From Neobacillus niacini (GTDB taxonomy: Bacteria > Bacillota > Bacilli > Bacillales > Cytobacillaceae), in the NCBI RefSeq assembly GCF_000759675.1, contig NZ_BAWM01000021.1:62001-126000 (forward strand): 64,000 bases of DNA. Direction: 5' to 3'. How positions within the stretch are numbered: position 1 is the first letter of the stretch; each line of letters begins with the position of its first letter. Below the pieces are notes generated by a model. The model did no database searches and was not told the DNA's origin. It saw only the letters and a program-made list of their open reading frames with translations. The position numbers and the translations under genes were made by a program. Of this stretch, positions 54,626 to 63,339 are shown in pieces.

Positions 54626-54758
54626 CAAAAGGGTTTGTGACACTTTTAATTAAACGTTTAGTTGAGAAGAATTAAGTAGTTATTTGTCGAGAGACCACGG
54701 AGACGGTCTCCGAGGGATTTTTAATTGATTACTTGGGACTAGGTGGAGGACAAAATCG

Positions 54759-54855
54759 GGTGCCAGTGCATTGCGATCCAAAAAGTAGACAAAATAAATT
54801 CCGTTTTGTGAAAGGAATCTAAGTTTATAAGCTTTGGTTCCTTTTTTCTTGTCAT
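54759..54855. repeat. Right ~95-bp direct repeat of the accessory island
   Basis: GGTGCCAGTGCATTGCGATC at the start and AAGCTTTGGTTCCTTTTTTC at the end align with the left copy at 44468-44565, in the same orientation with scattered changes and small gaps. It includes a weaker terminator hairpin. Confidence 0.7.
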
Positions 54856-55402
54856 CAATTGGTACTGGGAATTGGTCTAAAAGATGAGGAGGAAAAAAAC
54901 TAGCTCGTTAACAAGTGAGCAGCAACTAACGCTCAAAAACGTGGCTATAAGGGAAATTGGAGCAATTGGGTCCAAATATAGATCATTCTCCTCGCTGCAA
55001 CTTTTGTTATATCCTCGACAATCCTCACACTTAATCACGATATGAAATCCATGCTGCTGCTGGATTCATCCCCAAACTAATCAAACGTTTGATTGAATCC
55101 ATTCATGTCATATCCAGTCTACAATTGTACTAATTTTACCTAGATAGACTGATGTATTCTTAAGTGAAAACTAGTCAAATATTGCACATAGGTGGGGTAT
55201 GGTCTGTAATTGTATCATACAGTTCTCAACAATTTTCTTTTCGGTTTGACCATAAAAACTCATATAAATTTGGATTTGCTAGGTCTTGCCGCTGATCGGT
55301 GATTACTCAGACGAAAATATAACAATCTTATAATACAAAAAATATTCAGATTTTTTTAATTTTTTTGTTGTAATTAATAAAATTATTTTATAAAATAAAA
55401 AA

Positions 55403-55650
55403 TGTAAACGTTATCTTATATTTTATATTAATAGCTTAGTAAATACTGTTAATATCGTATTTTTTTTATAAAAACGTTTACATTACTAATCAAATATCAA
55501 AGTTACTGATATGAAAAAGGTATTAGCACAAACACTTTTATTAAGTATTAAAAATTATAATTATTTAAAATGTAAACGTTATTATAAATTTATAGTATAA
55601 ATCATAAAATAAACAAATACATCAACTTATTATTAGTAATAACGTTTACA
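55403..55650. promoter_or_regulatory. Four LacI/cre-type operators before the sugar operon
   Basis: TGTAAACGTT or its complement occurs at 55403-55412, 55473-55482, 55571-55580 and 55641-55650, so two sites face right and two left. Each is a close match to LacI-family and catabolite-responsive elements (TGWAAnCGnT). The last one is 24 bases before the regulator start, so the regulator probably controls its own operon, possibly with CcpA. Confidence 0.8.
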
Positions 55651-55673
55651 TTTACCTTTGATGGAGGATACTA

Positions 55674-56699
55674 ATGTCTCATGAAATAACAATTAAAGAT
55701 GTTGCGAAGCAAGCAAATGTGTCAGTAGCAACAGTTTCAAGAGTTCTAAATGGGCTCGATAGAGTAAGTGATAAAACGCGTAAAAAGGTACAAAAAGTTG
55801 TAAAGGAATTAAATTACGTGCCAAACACTATGGCAGTATCCATGGTTACCAAACAAACACAAATGTTGGCAGTTGTTGTTCCTGTATTTGAAAATCCCTT
55901 TTATACAGCAGTTATAAAAGGGACAGTAGATGTTGCTAGTCGAGAGGGATATCATACCGTTGTATTTTCAACCAATGATAGTGAGAAGGAAGAGGCTGCT
56001 TTTTTTATGAGTTCTCTAAAAAGAAATGTTGATGGAATTGTCTTAATTGGTGCTCATAATGATCCGGAATTTTATCAAAGTATTAATAAACCAGTCATTC
56101 TAGTGGATCGTTACATTGAAGGTTGTGGCCTTGATGGAGTGGTAATTGACAATTTTAGGGGAGCATATGAATCCACCAAGTATTTAATTGAAAATGGACA
56201 TCAACAAATTGCTATTATTTCTGGTCCGCAAACGTTTAATGATGGAATCGAAAGGTACAGAGGTTATCAACAAGCGCTAAAAGATTTCGAAATTGATTTG
56301 GTCCCTGAATATTTTAAGCAAGGGGATTGGTTTGAACATCATGGTTATCAATCAATGAAAGAATTAATGAATTTAAGCAATCCACCAACCGCAGTGTTTG
56401 CAGCTAACAATATGATTTGTCAGGGCGTTATCAAAGCAATAAGAGATTTAAATTTAGAGATAGGTTCAGATATATCCCTTGTTGGTTTTGATGAAAATAC
56501 ACTCGCTGATTTTGTAAAGCCAAGAATATCAGTTATAAAACGCCCGACATATGAAATGGGTATTCATGCAGCTGAAATGCTGCTTCAAAAATTAAAGCAA
56601 GGAGAAAAAAACGACTCGGTTCCTAGGAAGGTTACATTAGGAGTTGAACTTTTGAAATTCGGTTCTGTGAAAAATCTAGGAGGTGAAAAAAATGCCTAA
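55674..56699 (+). CDS. LacI-family transcriptional regulator (RbsR-like)
   Basis: The 341-residue protein starts with a LacI helix-turn-helix (TIKDVAKQANVSVATVSRVL) and hinge, followed by a periplasmic-binding-protein-like effector domain (MLAVVVPVFENPFYTAVIKG, VDGIVLIGAHNDPE, PTAVFAANNMICQGVIKAI). It binds palindromic operators with an AACGTT core and is released by a sugar ligand. GGAGG precedes ATG 55674. It overlaps the ribokinase gene by eight bases. Confidence 0.93.
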   Translation: MSHEITIKDVAKQANVSVATVSRVLNGLDRVSDKTRKKVQKVVKELNYVPNTMAVSMVTKQTQMLAVVVPVFENPFYTAVIKGTVDVASREGYHTVVFSTNDSEKEEAAFFMSSLKRNVDGIVLIGAHNDPEFYQSINKPVILVDRYIEGCGLDGVVIDNFRGAYESTKYLIENGHQQIAIISGPQTFNDGIERYRGYQQALKDFEIDLVPEYFKQGDWFEHHGYQSMKELMNLSNPPTAVFAANNMICQGVIKAIRDLNLEIGSDISLVGFDENTLADFVKPRISVIKRPTYEMGIHAAEMLLQKLKQGEKNDSVPRKVTLGVELLKFGSVKNLGGEKNA

Positions 56700-57621
56700 T
56701 ATTTTGGTAGTTGGCAGTATGAATATGGATATCGTGACTCGGGTAAATAGACATCCCTTACCAGGTGAAACGATTCATGGATTAAACACATCCTTTTTTT
56801 CAGGAGGTAAGGGAGCCAACCAAGCAGTTGCAGCTGTAAGGTCAGGTGCAACTGTAACGATGGTTGGCGCTTTAGGGGAAGATTTTTTTGGCAATGAAAT
56901 TTCTAGGCTGCTTTTAAATGACCATATTAATTTAAGCCATGTTAAAAGGAAAAGTTCCATGACAGGTGTAGCCATCATTACAATTGATGATAGCGGAGAA
57001 AATAATATTGTTTTGAATAAAGGTGCTAACGGTATATTTATTCCAAAAGATCTTCTAGATGTTGAGCTTATTCAATACGATGCCATTCTTATGCAAAATG
57101 AAATACCTTGGGAAACAAATGCATTTATTTTAGAGAAAGCTTCTGAATTAAATATTAAAACTGTCTTTAATCCTGCGCCAGCTCTAACAATAAAAGATAG
57201 ATATTTTCCGATGATAGATTTACTTATTTTAAATGAAATTGAAGCGTCTGAGATGACTAATATTCCAGTAAAAGATCAAGAAAGTGCGTATCAATCTGCA
57301 TTAAGGCTTATTGAGAAAGGAGTTTCTGAAGTAATTGTAACTCTAGGAAAGCAAGGTGCCATTTATATGAATCAAAATGGCACCGTCTTCCGATCATCCG
57401 CCTTCGATGTACCAACTGTTGATACTACTGCTGCTGGTGATACGTTTATCGGTGCTTTTGTAAGCGCTTATTTTAATAATGATGTTGCGGATAGTTTAAA
57501 ATATGCTGCGGCTGCAGCTGCTTTAGCAGTAACGAAAGAGGGGTCACAAAAATCCATTCCATTCTTAAAACAAGTGAATGCCTTTATTAAAGAAGCTCAA
57601 GATTTTTTGATTAACGTTTGA
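56692..57621 (+). CDS. rbsK: PfkB-family kinase, ribokinase-like
   Basis: A 309-residue kinase with NILVVGSMNMDIVTRVNRHP at the N-terminus, GGKGANQAVAA as the sugar-binding motif and DTTAAGDTFIGAFV with the catalytic Asp. It phosphorylates ribose or a related sugar at the 5-position. The RbsK plan is complete, but the presence of a deacylase and GATase1-like gene in the operon means the physiological sugar may not be ribose. ATG 56692 is seven bases after AGGAGGTG. Confidence 0.85.
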   Translation: MPNILVVGSMNMDIVTRVNRHPLPGETIHGLNTSFFSGGKGANQAVAAVRSGATVTMVGALGEDFFGNEISRLLLNDHINLSHVKRKSSMTGVAIITIDDSGENNIVLNKGANGIFIPKDLLDVELIQYDAILMQNEIPWETNAFILEKASELNIKTVFNPAPALTIKDRYFPMIDLLILNEIEASEMTNIPVKDQESAYQSALRLIEKGVSEVIVTLGKQGAIYMNQNGTVFRSSAFDVPTVDTTAAGDTFIGAFVSAYFNNDVADSLKYAAAAAALAVTKEGSQKSIPFLKQVNAFIKEAQDFLINV

Positions 57622-57736
57622 AATTAAAGCCTGCTTCCCTTTAAGCGATAACATTTGTGAAAAGTTTAAACATGATTGAAGCGGGTAAAAGCAGCAACAA
57701 TTTTAAAATATAAAAAAAAATAGAGGAGGATTTAAA

Positions 57737-58471
57737 ATGAAGTTATTGTTTATTGGAGAATCTTGGATGGTTCATATGGTTCATGTAAAGGGGTATGACA
57801 GTTTTACGTCTACTAAATATGAAGAAGGAGCTACATATTTACTTAATAGTTTAAAAGAGGCAAAGATCGAGGTTGATTATATGCCTGCTCACGAGGTTCA
57901 AGTGCGTTTCCCAAAGAAACTGGAAGACCTTCAACAATATGATGCCATTGTTTTAAGTGATATTGGTGCTAATACGTTCTTATTGCAAAATGCTACTTTC
58001 TATCAGATGGAAATTATTCCGAACGCATTAGAATTACTCAAAGAATATGTGGCGCTAGGCGGCGGCTTATTAATGATTGGCGGCTACCTATCCTTTATGG
58101 GAATTGAAGCTAAGGCAAATTATAAGAATACGGTGCTTGCAGATGTACTTCCTGTCGAAATGCTCGATACAGATGACCGCGTAGAAATGCCTCAAGGAAT
58201 AAGAGCTGAAACAATCAAAGATCATGTTATTACACAAGGAATGGAAAATTGGCCGAATTTCTTAGGATATAACAAATTTACACCAAAGGATGGAGCCGAG
58301 GTTCTAGTAAACATTGAAGAGGATCCACTTCTTGTAGTTGGTCAATATGGAAATGGGAAAACGGCATGCTTTGCCAGCGATTGTGCACCGCATTGGGGGC
58401 CAAAAGAGTTTATGGAGTGGGAGCATTATCAGCCTTTATGGGTTCGGATTTTAGAGCATATAAAAAAATAA
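57737..58471 (+). CDS. GATase1-like (PF07090-type) protein
   Basis: The 244-residue protein has VLSDIGANTFLL and LGGGLLMIGGYLSF, a class-I-glutamine-amidotransferase-like fold, and GNGKTACFASDCAPHWGP near the end. The usual nucleophile Cys after GGG is absent, as in the PF07090 family. The role is unknown; neighbours suggest a step in sugar or amide catabolism. AGAGGAGG precedes the ATG. Confidence 0.7.
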   Translation: MKLLFIGESWMVHMVHVKGYDSFTSTKYEEGATYLLNSLKEAKIEVDYMPAHEVQVRFPKKLEDLQQYDAIVLSDIGANTFLLQNATFYQMEIIPNALELLKEYVALGGGLLMIGGYLSFMGIEAKANYKNTVLADVLPVEMLDTDDRVEMPQGIRAETIKDHVITQGMENWPNFLGYNKFTPKDGAEVLVNIEEDPLLVVGQYGNGKTACFASDCAPHWGPKEFMEWEHYQPLWVRILEHIKK

Positions 58472-58493
58472 TATCAAGAAGTTGGTGATAGGC

Positions 58494-59774
58494 ATGAGAG
58501 TAGAGGAAATCGTTTGGGAAAACAAGGACGAGTATATTGATTTCTTGGCCAAATTGGTACAAACAGATACTCAAGTCATTGGACACGGAGTGTTAGGCGG
58601 AAAAGAGAAAGCAGGACAGGAAATCATTAAGCAGAAACTATCTGACCTTGGTTTTGAAATTGATGAATTTTTGGTGGATGATGAAAAAATTAAGAAATAT
58701 CCTGGTGCGAACTTAGGCCATGATAATCGCGATCGTCCCAATATTGTTGGAACATTAAAAGGAACAGGCGGCGGGAAGTCTTTAATTCTAAACGGTCATA
58801 TCGATACAATGCCTTTTGGTGATCGGGAGAAATGGTCTAATGACCCTTTCCTTGGACAAGTTCAGGATGATGTTCTGTATGGACTTGGATCAACGGATAT
58901 GAAAGCTTCTTTAGCTGCAATGGTTATGGCTGCACAAACAATCAAAGCCTTGGGCTATCAATTAAAAGGTGATCTCATCATCCAATCCGTTGTGGATGAA
59001 GAAGGTGGTGGGAATGGGACCCTTGCATGTGTAGAACGTGGATATACAGCAGATGCAGCGATTGTCGGAGAACCGACCCAATTAAACATTCAGCCTGCAC
59101 ATATGGGCTTTTTATTCCATGAAATTGTTGTCGAAGGTCAAAGTCTTCATTCCAGCCAGCTTTGGAATGGTGTTAATGCCATTGATAAAGCCATAAAAAT
59201 TTACCATGCTCTTAAGGATTTGGAGCACCGCTGGCTAATGACAGAAAGACACCCGCTTTTGCCTGGTCCTACTATTAATCTAGGCGAGATAAAAGGCGGA
59301 ATAGCGGGTTCAGTTGTTCCAGGCTCTTGTACATTAAAAACCTGTCTTCATTACCAGCCAAATCAATCCGAAACCTATGAACAAACAAGAGAGCGTGTAA
59401 ACAGAGAAGTTCTGGAGACGATTGAAAGGGTTGCCAAAGGGGATGAATGGTTAGAGAAGCATCCTCCTCTAATAAGTGTTTATCAGGAAGGCTATCCATT
59501 TGAGACGCCGATTAATCATCCTTTGGTTCATGAGATGAAGAGAGTGATAGGAGAAGTATTGAACAAAGAAGCTGTAATCGAAGGGATGCCAGCAGGGTGC
59601 GATGCCCGTCTACTTGCTGGGTTTGCCAACATTCCTACGATCATTGTTGGGTGCGGAGATCCAAGGCAGTGTCACTGTATTGATGAATCAGTCCCAGTTT
59701 CCCAGTTTCTATCACTAATCGAGATTTATGTTCAATTTATCATTTCTTGGTGTGGTGTAGAATCAATAGATTAA
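58494..59774 (+). CDS. M20-family deacylase (ArgE/DapE-like)
   Basis: A 426-residue zinc hydrolase with LILNGHIDTMPFGD (first His and Asp), GLGSTDMKASLAAMV (bridging Asp), VDEEGGGNGTLAC (catalytic Glu) and a late CGDPRQCHCIDESVP (final His). The central dimerisation domain is present. M20 enzymes hydrolyse N-acyl or peptide bonds. In an operon with a kinase and transporter it would remove an acyl or amino-acyl group from the imported compound. ATG 58494 after GGTGATAGG. Confidence 0.88.
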   Translation: MRVEEIVWENKDEYIDFLAKLVQTDTQVIGHGVLGGKEKAGQEIIKQKLSDLGFEIDEFLVDDEKIKKYPGANLGHDNRDRPNIVGTLKGTGGGKSLILNGHIDTMPFGDREKWSNDPFLGQVQDDVLYGLGSTDMKASLAAMVMAAQTIKALGYQLKGDLIIQSVVDEEGGGNGTLACVERGYTADAAIVGEPTQLNIQPAHMGFLFHEIVVEGQSLHSSQLWNGVNAIDKAIKIYHALKDLEHRWLMTERHPLLPGPTINLGEIKGGIAGSVVPGSCTLKTCLHYQPNQSETYEQTRERVNREVLETIERVAKGDEWLEKHPPLISVYQEGYPFETPINHPLVHEMKRVIGEVLNKEAVIEGMPAGCDARLLAGFANIPTIIVGCGDPRQCHCIDESVPVSQFLSLIEIYVQFIISWCGVESID

Positions 59775-59805
59775 AAAACTATAAAAAATTTGGAGGGAAA
59801 AAGTT

Positions 59806-60750
59806 ATGAAAAAAGCATTTTTACTGATTGCTGCAGCTATGCTACTTATTTTATCGGCCTGTGGATCACAGGAAAAAGCTGGGTCTGAAAAAAAGGATGA
59901 TGGAAAATTAACAATTGGCGTTACAACAGCTACGCTCCGTCATCAATTCTTTATTGATATTGATGACGGAATGAAGAAGGCAGCAGAAGACGCTGGAGTA
60001 GAATTGTTAGTCAATGACCCTAACCTGGACTTAGCAAAGCAAGTGTCTTCAATTGAAGATTATATGCAAAAAGGTGTAGATGCTTTAGTTGTTTTAGCAG
60101 TTGATAATGCCGGTGTTGTTCCTGTAGTTGAAGAGGCGAAGGAAAAAGGAATCCCTATTATTACGGCAGATGCAGTGGTAGAAAGTGAAAGTGTAGATAC
60201 ATTCATCGGAACTGAAAACTACGATGCCGGGAAGCAGCTAGGCGAGTATTTAAAGAAGGATATTGAAACAAAAGGTAAGGACGTCCAAATTGCGGTTGTT
60301 ACCCATGAACAATCTTTCGTACAAAAACAAAGATTAAACGGATTAAAAGAAGCGTTAAAAGGTATAGATAATGTAAAAATTTTGAATAGCCAGCCAGGCT
60401 ACGATCGTCAAAAATCGATGGCAACAGTTGAAAATATCCTTCAGGCCAATCCAAATGTTGATTATATTTATGCTACCGCAGAGAATAGTGTACTAGGTGC
60501 ATTGGCCGCTCTTGAATCTGCAAACAACAAGCAGACAAAAATTGTTGGTTTTGACGTAACCAAGGAAGCAGCAGAAGGAATACGCAGCGAGTATATCCTC
60601 GCAATGATTCAGCAACAGCCAATTAAAATCGGTGAAGAGTCTATTAAGGCTGCACTAGAAGCAATTAAAGGCAAAAAATTAGATAAAAACATTAGTGTTC
60701 CTGTTATTCTAGTGGATAAAGCAAATGTAGATGAACATTTCGAGAAATAA
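59806..60750 (+). CDS. rbsB: Sugar ABC transporter substrate-binding lipoprotein (RbsB-like)
   Basis: A 314-residue lipoprotein: lipobox LILSAC with Cys at residue 19, then a periplasmic-binding fold (GVTTATLRHQFFIDIDDGMK, GVDALVVLAVDNAGVVPVV, FIGTENYDAGKQLGEYL) of the ribose/galactose class. It delivers the sugar to RbsA/RbsC. GGAGGG precedes the ATG. A stem-loop lies between it and rbsA, common after binding-protein genes. Confidence 0.92.
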   Translation: MKKAFLLIAAAMLLILSACGSQEKAGSEKKDDGKLTIGVTTATLRHQFFIDIDDGMKKAAEDAGVELLVNDPNLDLAKQVSSIEDYMQKGVDALVVLAVDNAGVVPVVEEAKEKGIPIITADAVVESESVDTFIGTENYDAGKQLGEYLKKDIETKGKDVQIAVVTHEQSFVQKQRLNGLKEALKGIDNVKILNSQPGYDRQKSMATVENILQANPNVDYIYATAENSVLGALAALESANNKQTKIVGFDVTKEAAEGIRSEYILAMIQQQPIKIGEESIKAALEAIKGKKLDKNISVPVILVDKANVDEHFEK

Positions 60751-60777
60751 CTGAAATATCAATTAATTTATAAAAAA

Positions 60778-60806
60778 ACTCAGGGAGACCTTTACTCCTT
60801 GAGTTT
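60778..60806 (+). promoter_or_regulatory. Stem-loop between binding-protein and ATPase genes
   Basis: ACTCAGGGAG, a seven-base loop and CTCCTTGAGT make an imperfect 10 bp stem without a T-run. Such stems usually stabilise the upstream binding-protein message or attenuate rather than end transcription. Confidence 0.6.
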
Positions 60807-60834
60807 ATCTCCAAACGAGAGGGGGCGTTATGAA

Positions 60835-62337
60835 GTGAACTCACCAATAATTGAGTTAAAAAATATTACAAAAGAGTTTTCTGGTGTAAAAGCACTTAAA
60901 GGTGTATCTCTTACCGTTTATCCCGGAAGTGTTCATGCGCTTGTAGGGGAAAATGGCGCAGGTAAATCTACCCTAATGAAAATTTTAACAGGCGCTTACT
61001 CAAAAACGAGTGGAGAAATTCTTTATAATGGTAAAAGCATAGAGAATATGGACCCGAAAAACTCAAAGAAAATCGGGATTCATTGCATATATCAGGAATT
61101 AAATGTGGCAAATTATCTGACTGTCGCCGAGAACGTCTTTCTTGGCAGTCAGCCTGTCAATTCAATGGGACTGATTAATTGGAAGCAAATGAATGAAAAA
61201 GCAAAGGAAGTCTTTGCATCACTGCAAATTAATCTTGACCCCAAACATGTGGCCAAAAACATTAGTATTGCTCAAAAACAGATGATAGAAATTGCTCGTG
61301 CTATTACTCAGGAAGCTAAAATATTGATCATGGATGAACCAACATCTTCTTTATCAGAAAGAGAAACAGAAATTTTACTTTCTTTAGTGACTGAACTTAA
61401 AAATAAAGGTGTCAGCATCCTCTATATATCTCACAGAATGGATGAGATTTTCAGGGTGTGTGATACGGTCACCGTTCTAAGAGATGGCACCCATATTAAA
61501 ACCTTGCCGATGAGTGAAGTCCAAAATGTGGACCAACTAGTTGAATTAATGGTAAATCGCAAGATGGATGATTATTTTAATAAAATTGAAGTTCCTATTG
61601 GTGAAACTGTATTGAAGGTGCAAAACCTTTCAAAAACAGGAGTGCTGAAAGACATTAATTTTGAACTACGGAGTGGTGAAATTCTTGGAATTGCAGGTCT
61701 AGTAGGGGCAGGGAGGACTGAAATCGCCCAAGCGCTTTTCGGTTTGTTAAAAAAGGATACTGGAGAAATCTTAATTGACAACCAATTAACCAAAATCAAT
61801 AACCCTAGTGATGCAATCAAGCTGGGTATTGGTTTTGTTACAGAAAATCGAAAAGAAACAGGGCTGGTTCTAAAGCAAACTGTCAGGGATAATATATCTC
61901 TCCCAAATCTTAAGAAATTTACGAAGAGTCTTCTGGTTAATAAAAAGGCCGAAAAGAAAGTATCGGAAGATTATAAGCAAAAATTAAATATTAAGGCTAG
62001 AACGATTGAACAGACAGTTTCTACGTTAAGCGGAGGAAATCAGCAAAAAGCCATAATTGCCCGCTGGATGATCCAAGAACCACGTATTCTTATCTTGGAT
62101 GAGCCATGCCGCGGGGTCGATGTTGGTGCAAAAGCGGAAATCTTTGCGCAAATTAGCCACCTTGCCAAGCAAGGTGTCGGAATAATTATGATTTCTTCTG
62201 AACTATCAGAGATCGTTGGCATGAGTGATCGAGCGATCGTCATGAGAGAGGGCGTTATTGCAGGTGAACTTAGCAAAGACATGATTACCTCTGATAATAT
62301 TCTTAAATTAGCTTTTGGAGGTGGAATAAGTGCTTAA
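60835..62337 (+). CDS. rbsA: Sugar ABC transporter ATPase, two nucleotide-binding domains (RbsA-like)
   Basis: A ~500-residue protein with two ABC domains: first Walker A VGENGAGKST and LILMDEPTSSL-type Walker B, second VGAGRTEIAQALF and RILILDEPCRGVDVG with a signature LSGGNQQKAIIARW. This is the fused ATPase of ribose/monosaccharide importers. I start at GTG 60835 after GAGGGGG; a longer TTG start at 60799 runs through the hairpin. RbsC overlaps its end. Confidence 0.92.
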   Translation: MNSPIIELKNITKEFSGVKALKGVSLTVYPGSVHALVGENGAGKSTLMKILTGAYSKTSGEILYNGKSIENMDPKNSKKIGIHCIYQELNVANYLTVAENVFLGSQPVNSMGLINWKQMNEKAKEVFASLQINLDPKHVAKNISIAQKQMIEIARAITQEAKILIMDEPTSSLSERETEILLSLVTELKNKGVSILYISHRMDEIFRVCDTVTVLRDGTHIKTLPMSEVQNVDQLVELMVNRKMDDYFNKIEVPIGETVLKVQNLSKTGVLKDINFELRSGEILGIAGLVGAGRTEIAQALFGLLKKDTGEILIDNQLTKINNPSDAIKLGIGFVTENRKETGLVLKQTVRDNISLPNLKKFTKSLLVNKKAEKKVSEDYKQKLNIKARTIEQTVSTLSGGNQQKAIIARWMIQEPRILILDEPCRGVDVGAKAEIFAQISHLAKQGVGIIMISSELSEIVGMSDRAIVMREGVIAGELSKDMITSDNILKLAFGGGISA

Positions 62338-63334
62338 CAATACTTCAACCAATTTGAATATAAATCAAAATAAGCAAACAACAAACTGGAAACAAAAGCT
62401 TTATGTCATTTTTGATAAGGGAAGTACAACAATAGGACTTGCTCTGCTCTTTATCATTATGTCTATTATTACTACCGATTTTTTAACAGTTGATAACCTA
62501 CTCAATGTCATGCGTCAATCCGCAGTCTTATGTATTATGGCCGTAGCCATGACCTTCATTATTATTACGGGAGGAATCGATTTAAGTGCGGGGTCACAGC
62601 TGGCTGTCAGTGGCGTGGTAGTGAGTGGACTTATCGTGGCTGGTGTTCCGATTCCCCTTGCTATTCTTATTACTGTTTTGATAGGCGGGATGATTGGCCT
62701 CTTTATGGGGACAGTTATTTCGACACAGAATATTCCTCCGTTTATTGTTACTTTAGCGATGACGACTATTCTCAGCGGTATTGCTTTTGTTTATACAGAA
62801 GGTACGCCGGTAGTTATTACTGATGCTGTTTTCCGTCAAATAGGACGAGGATATCTTGGTCCGATTCCAACGGCGATAATCATCATGATCATTGTTGCCG
62901 TCATTGGACATATCTTATTGTCGCACACTCGTTTCGGAAGGTATGTCTATACGATTGGTGACAATGAAGAAGCAGCTAGATTATGCGGTATTAATGTGAA
63001 ATGGGTTAAAACAGGCGTTTATGCTTTTGGTGGAGCAATAACAGCAATCGCTGGAATTGTCCTTGCCTCTCGTCTTTCTTCAGGATCACCGAATGCAGGT
63101 ACAGGTTCAGAATTAGACGCTATTGCTGCTGTTGTATTAGGTGGAACAAATCTTTTTGGCGGTGAAGGGAAAATTACTGGAACTTTAATGGGTGTGGCGA
63201 TTATTTCCATTCTGAACAACGGATTAAATTTATTAAATGTATCTTCCTACAATCAATTGATGATTAAAGGCGTTGTAATCTTGTTAGCAGTTTGGCTGAA
63301 TTCAATTAAAGCGAGAAAGAAAGCGAGTGTGTAG
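62330..63334 (+). CDS. rbsC: Sugar ABC transporter permease (RbsC-like)
   Basis: A 334-residue protein with about ten membrane segments and the permease hallmarks ITGGIDLSAGSQLAVSG and GDNEEAARLCGINVKWVKT, then LGGTNLFGGEGKITGTLMG. It forms the membrane channel of the importer. GTG start overlapping the rbsA stop, with GGAGGTGG upstream. Confidence 0.93.
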   Translation: MLNNTSTNLNINQNKQTTNWKQKLYVIFDKGSTTIGLALLFIIMSIITTDFLTVDNLLNVMRQSAVLCIMAVAMTFIIITGGIDLSAGSQLAVSGVVVSGLIVAGVPIPLAILITVLIGGMIGLFMGTVISTQNIPPFIVTLAMTTILSGIAFVYTEGTPVVITDAVFRQIGRGYLGPIPTAIIIMIIVAVIGHILLSHTRFGRYVYTIGDNEEAARLCGINVKWVKTGVYAFGGAITAIAGIVLASRLSSGSPNAGTGSELDAIAAVVLGGTNLFGGEGKITGTLMGVAIISILNNGLNLLNVSSYNQLMIKGVVILLAVWLNSIKARKKASV

Positions 63335-63339
63335 GTAAA

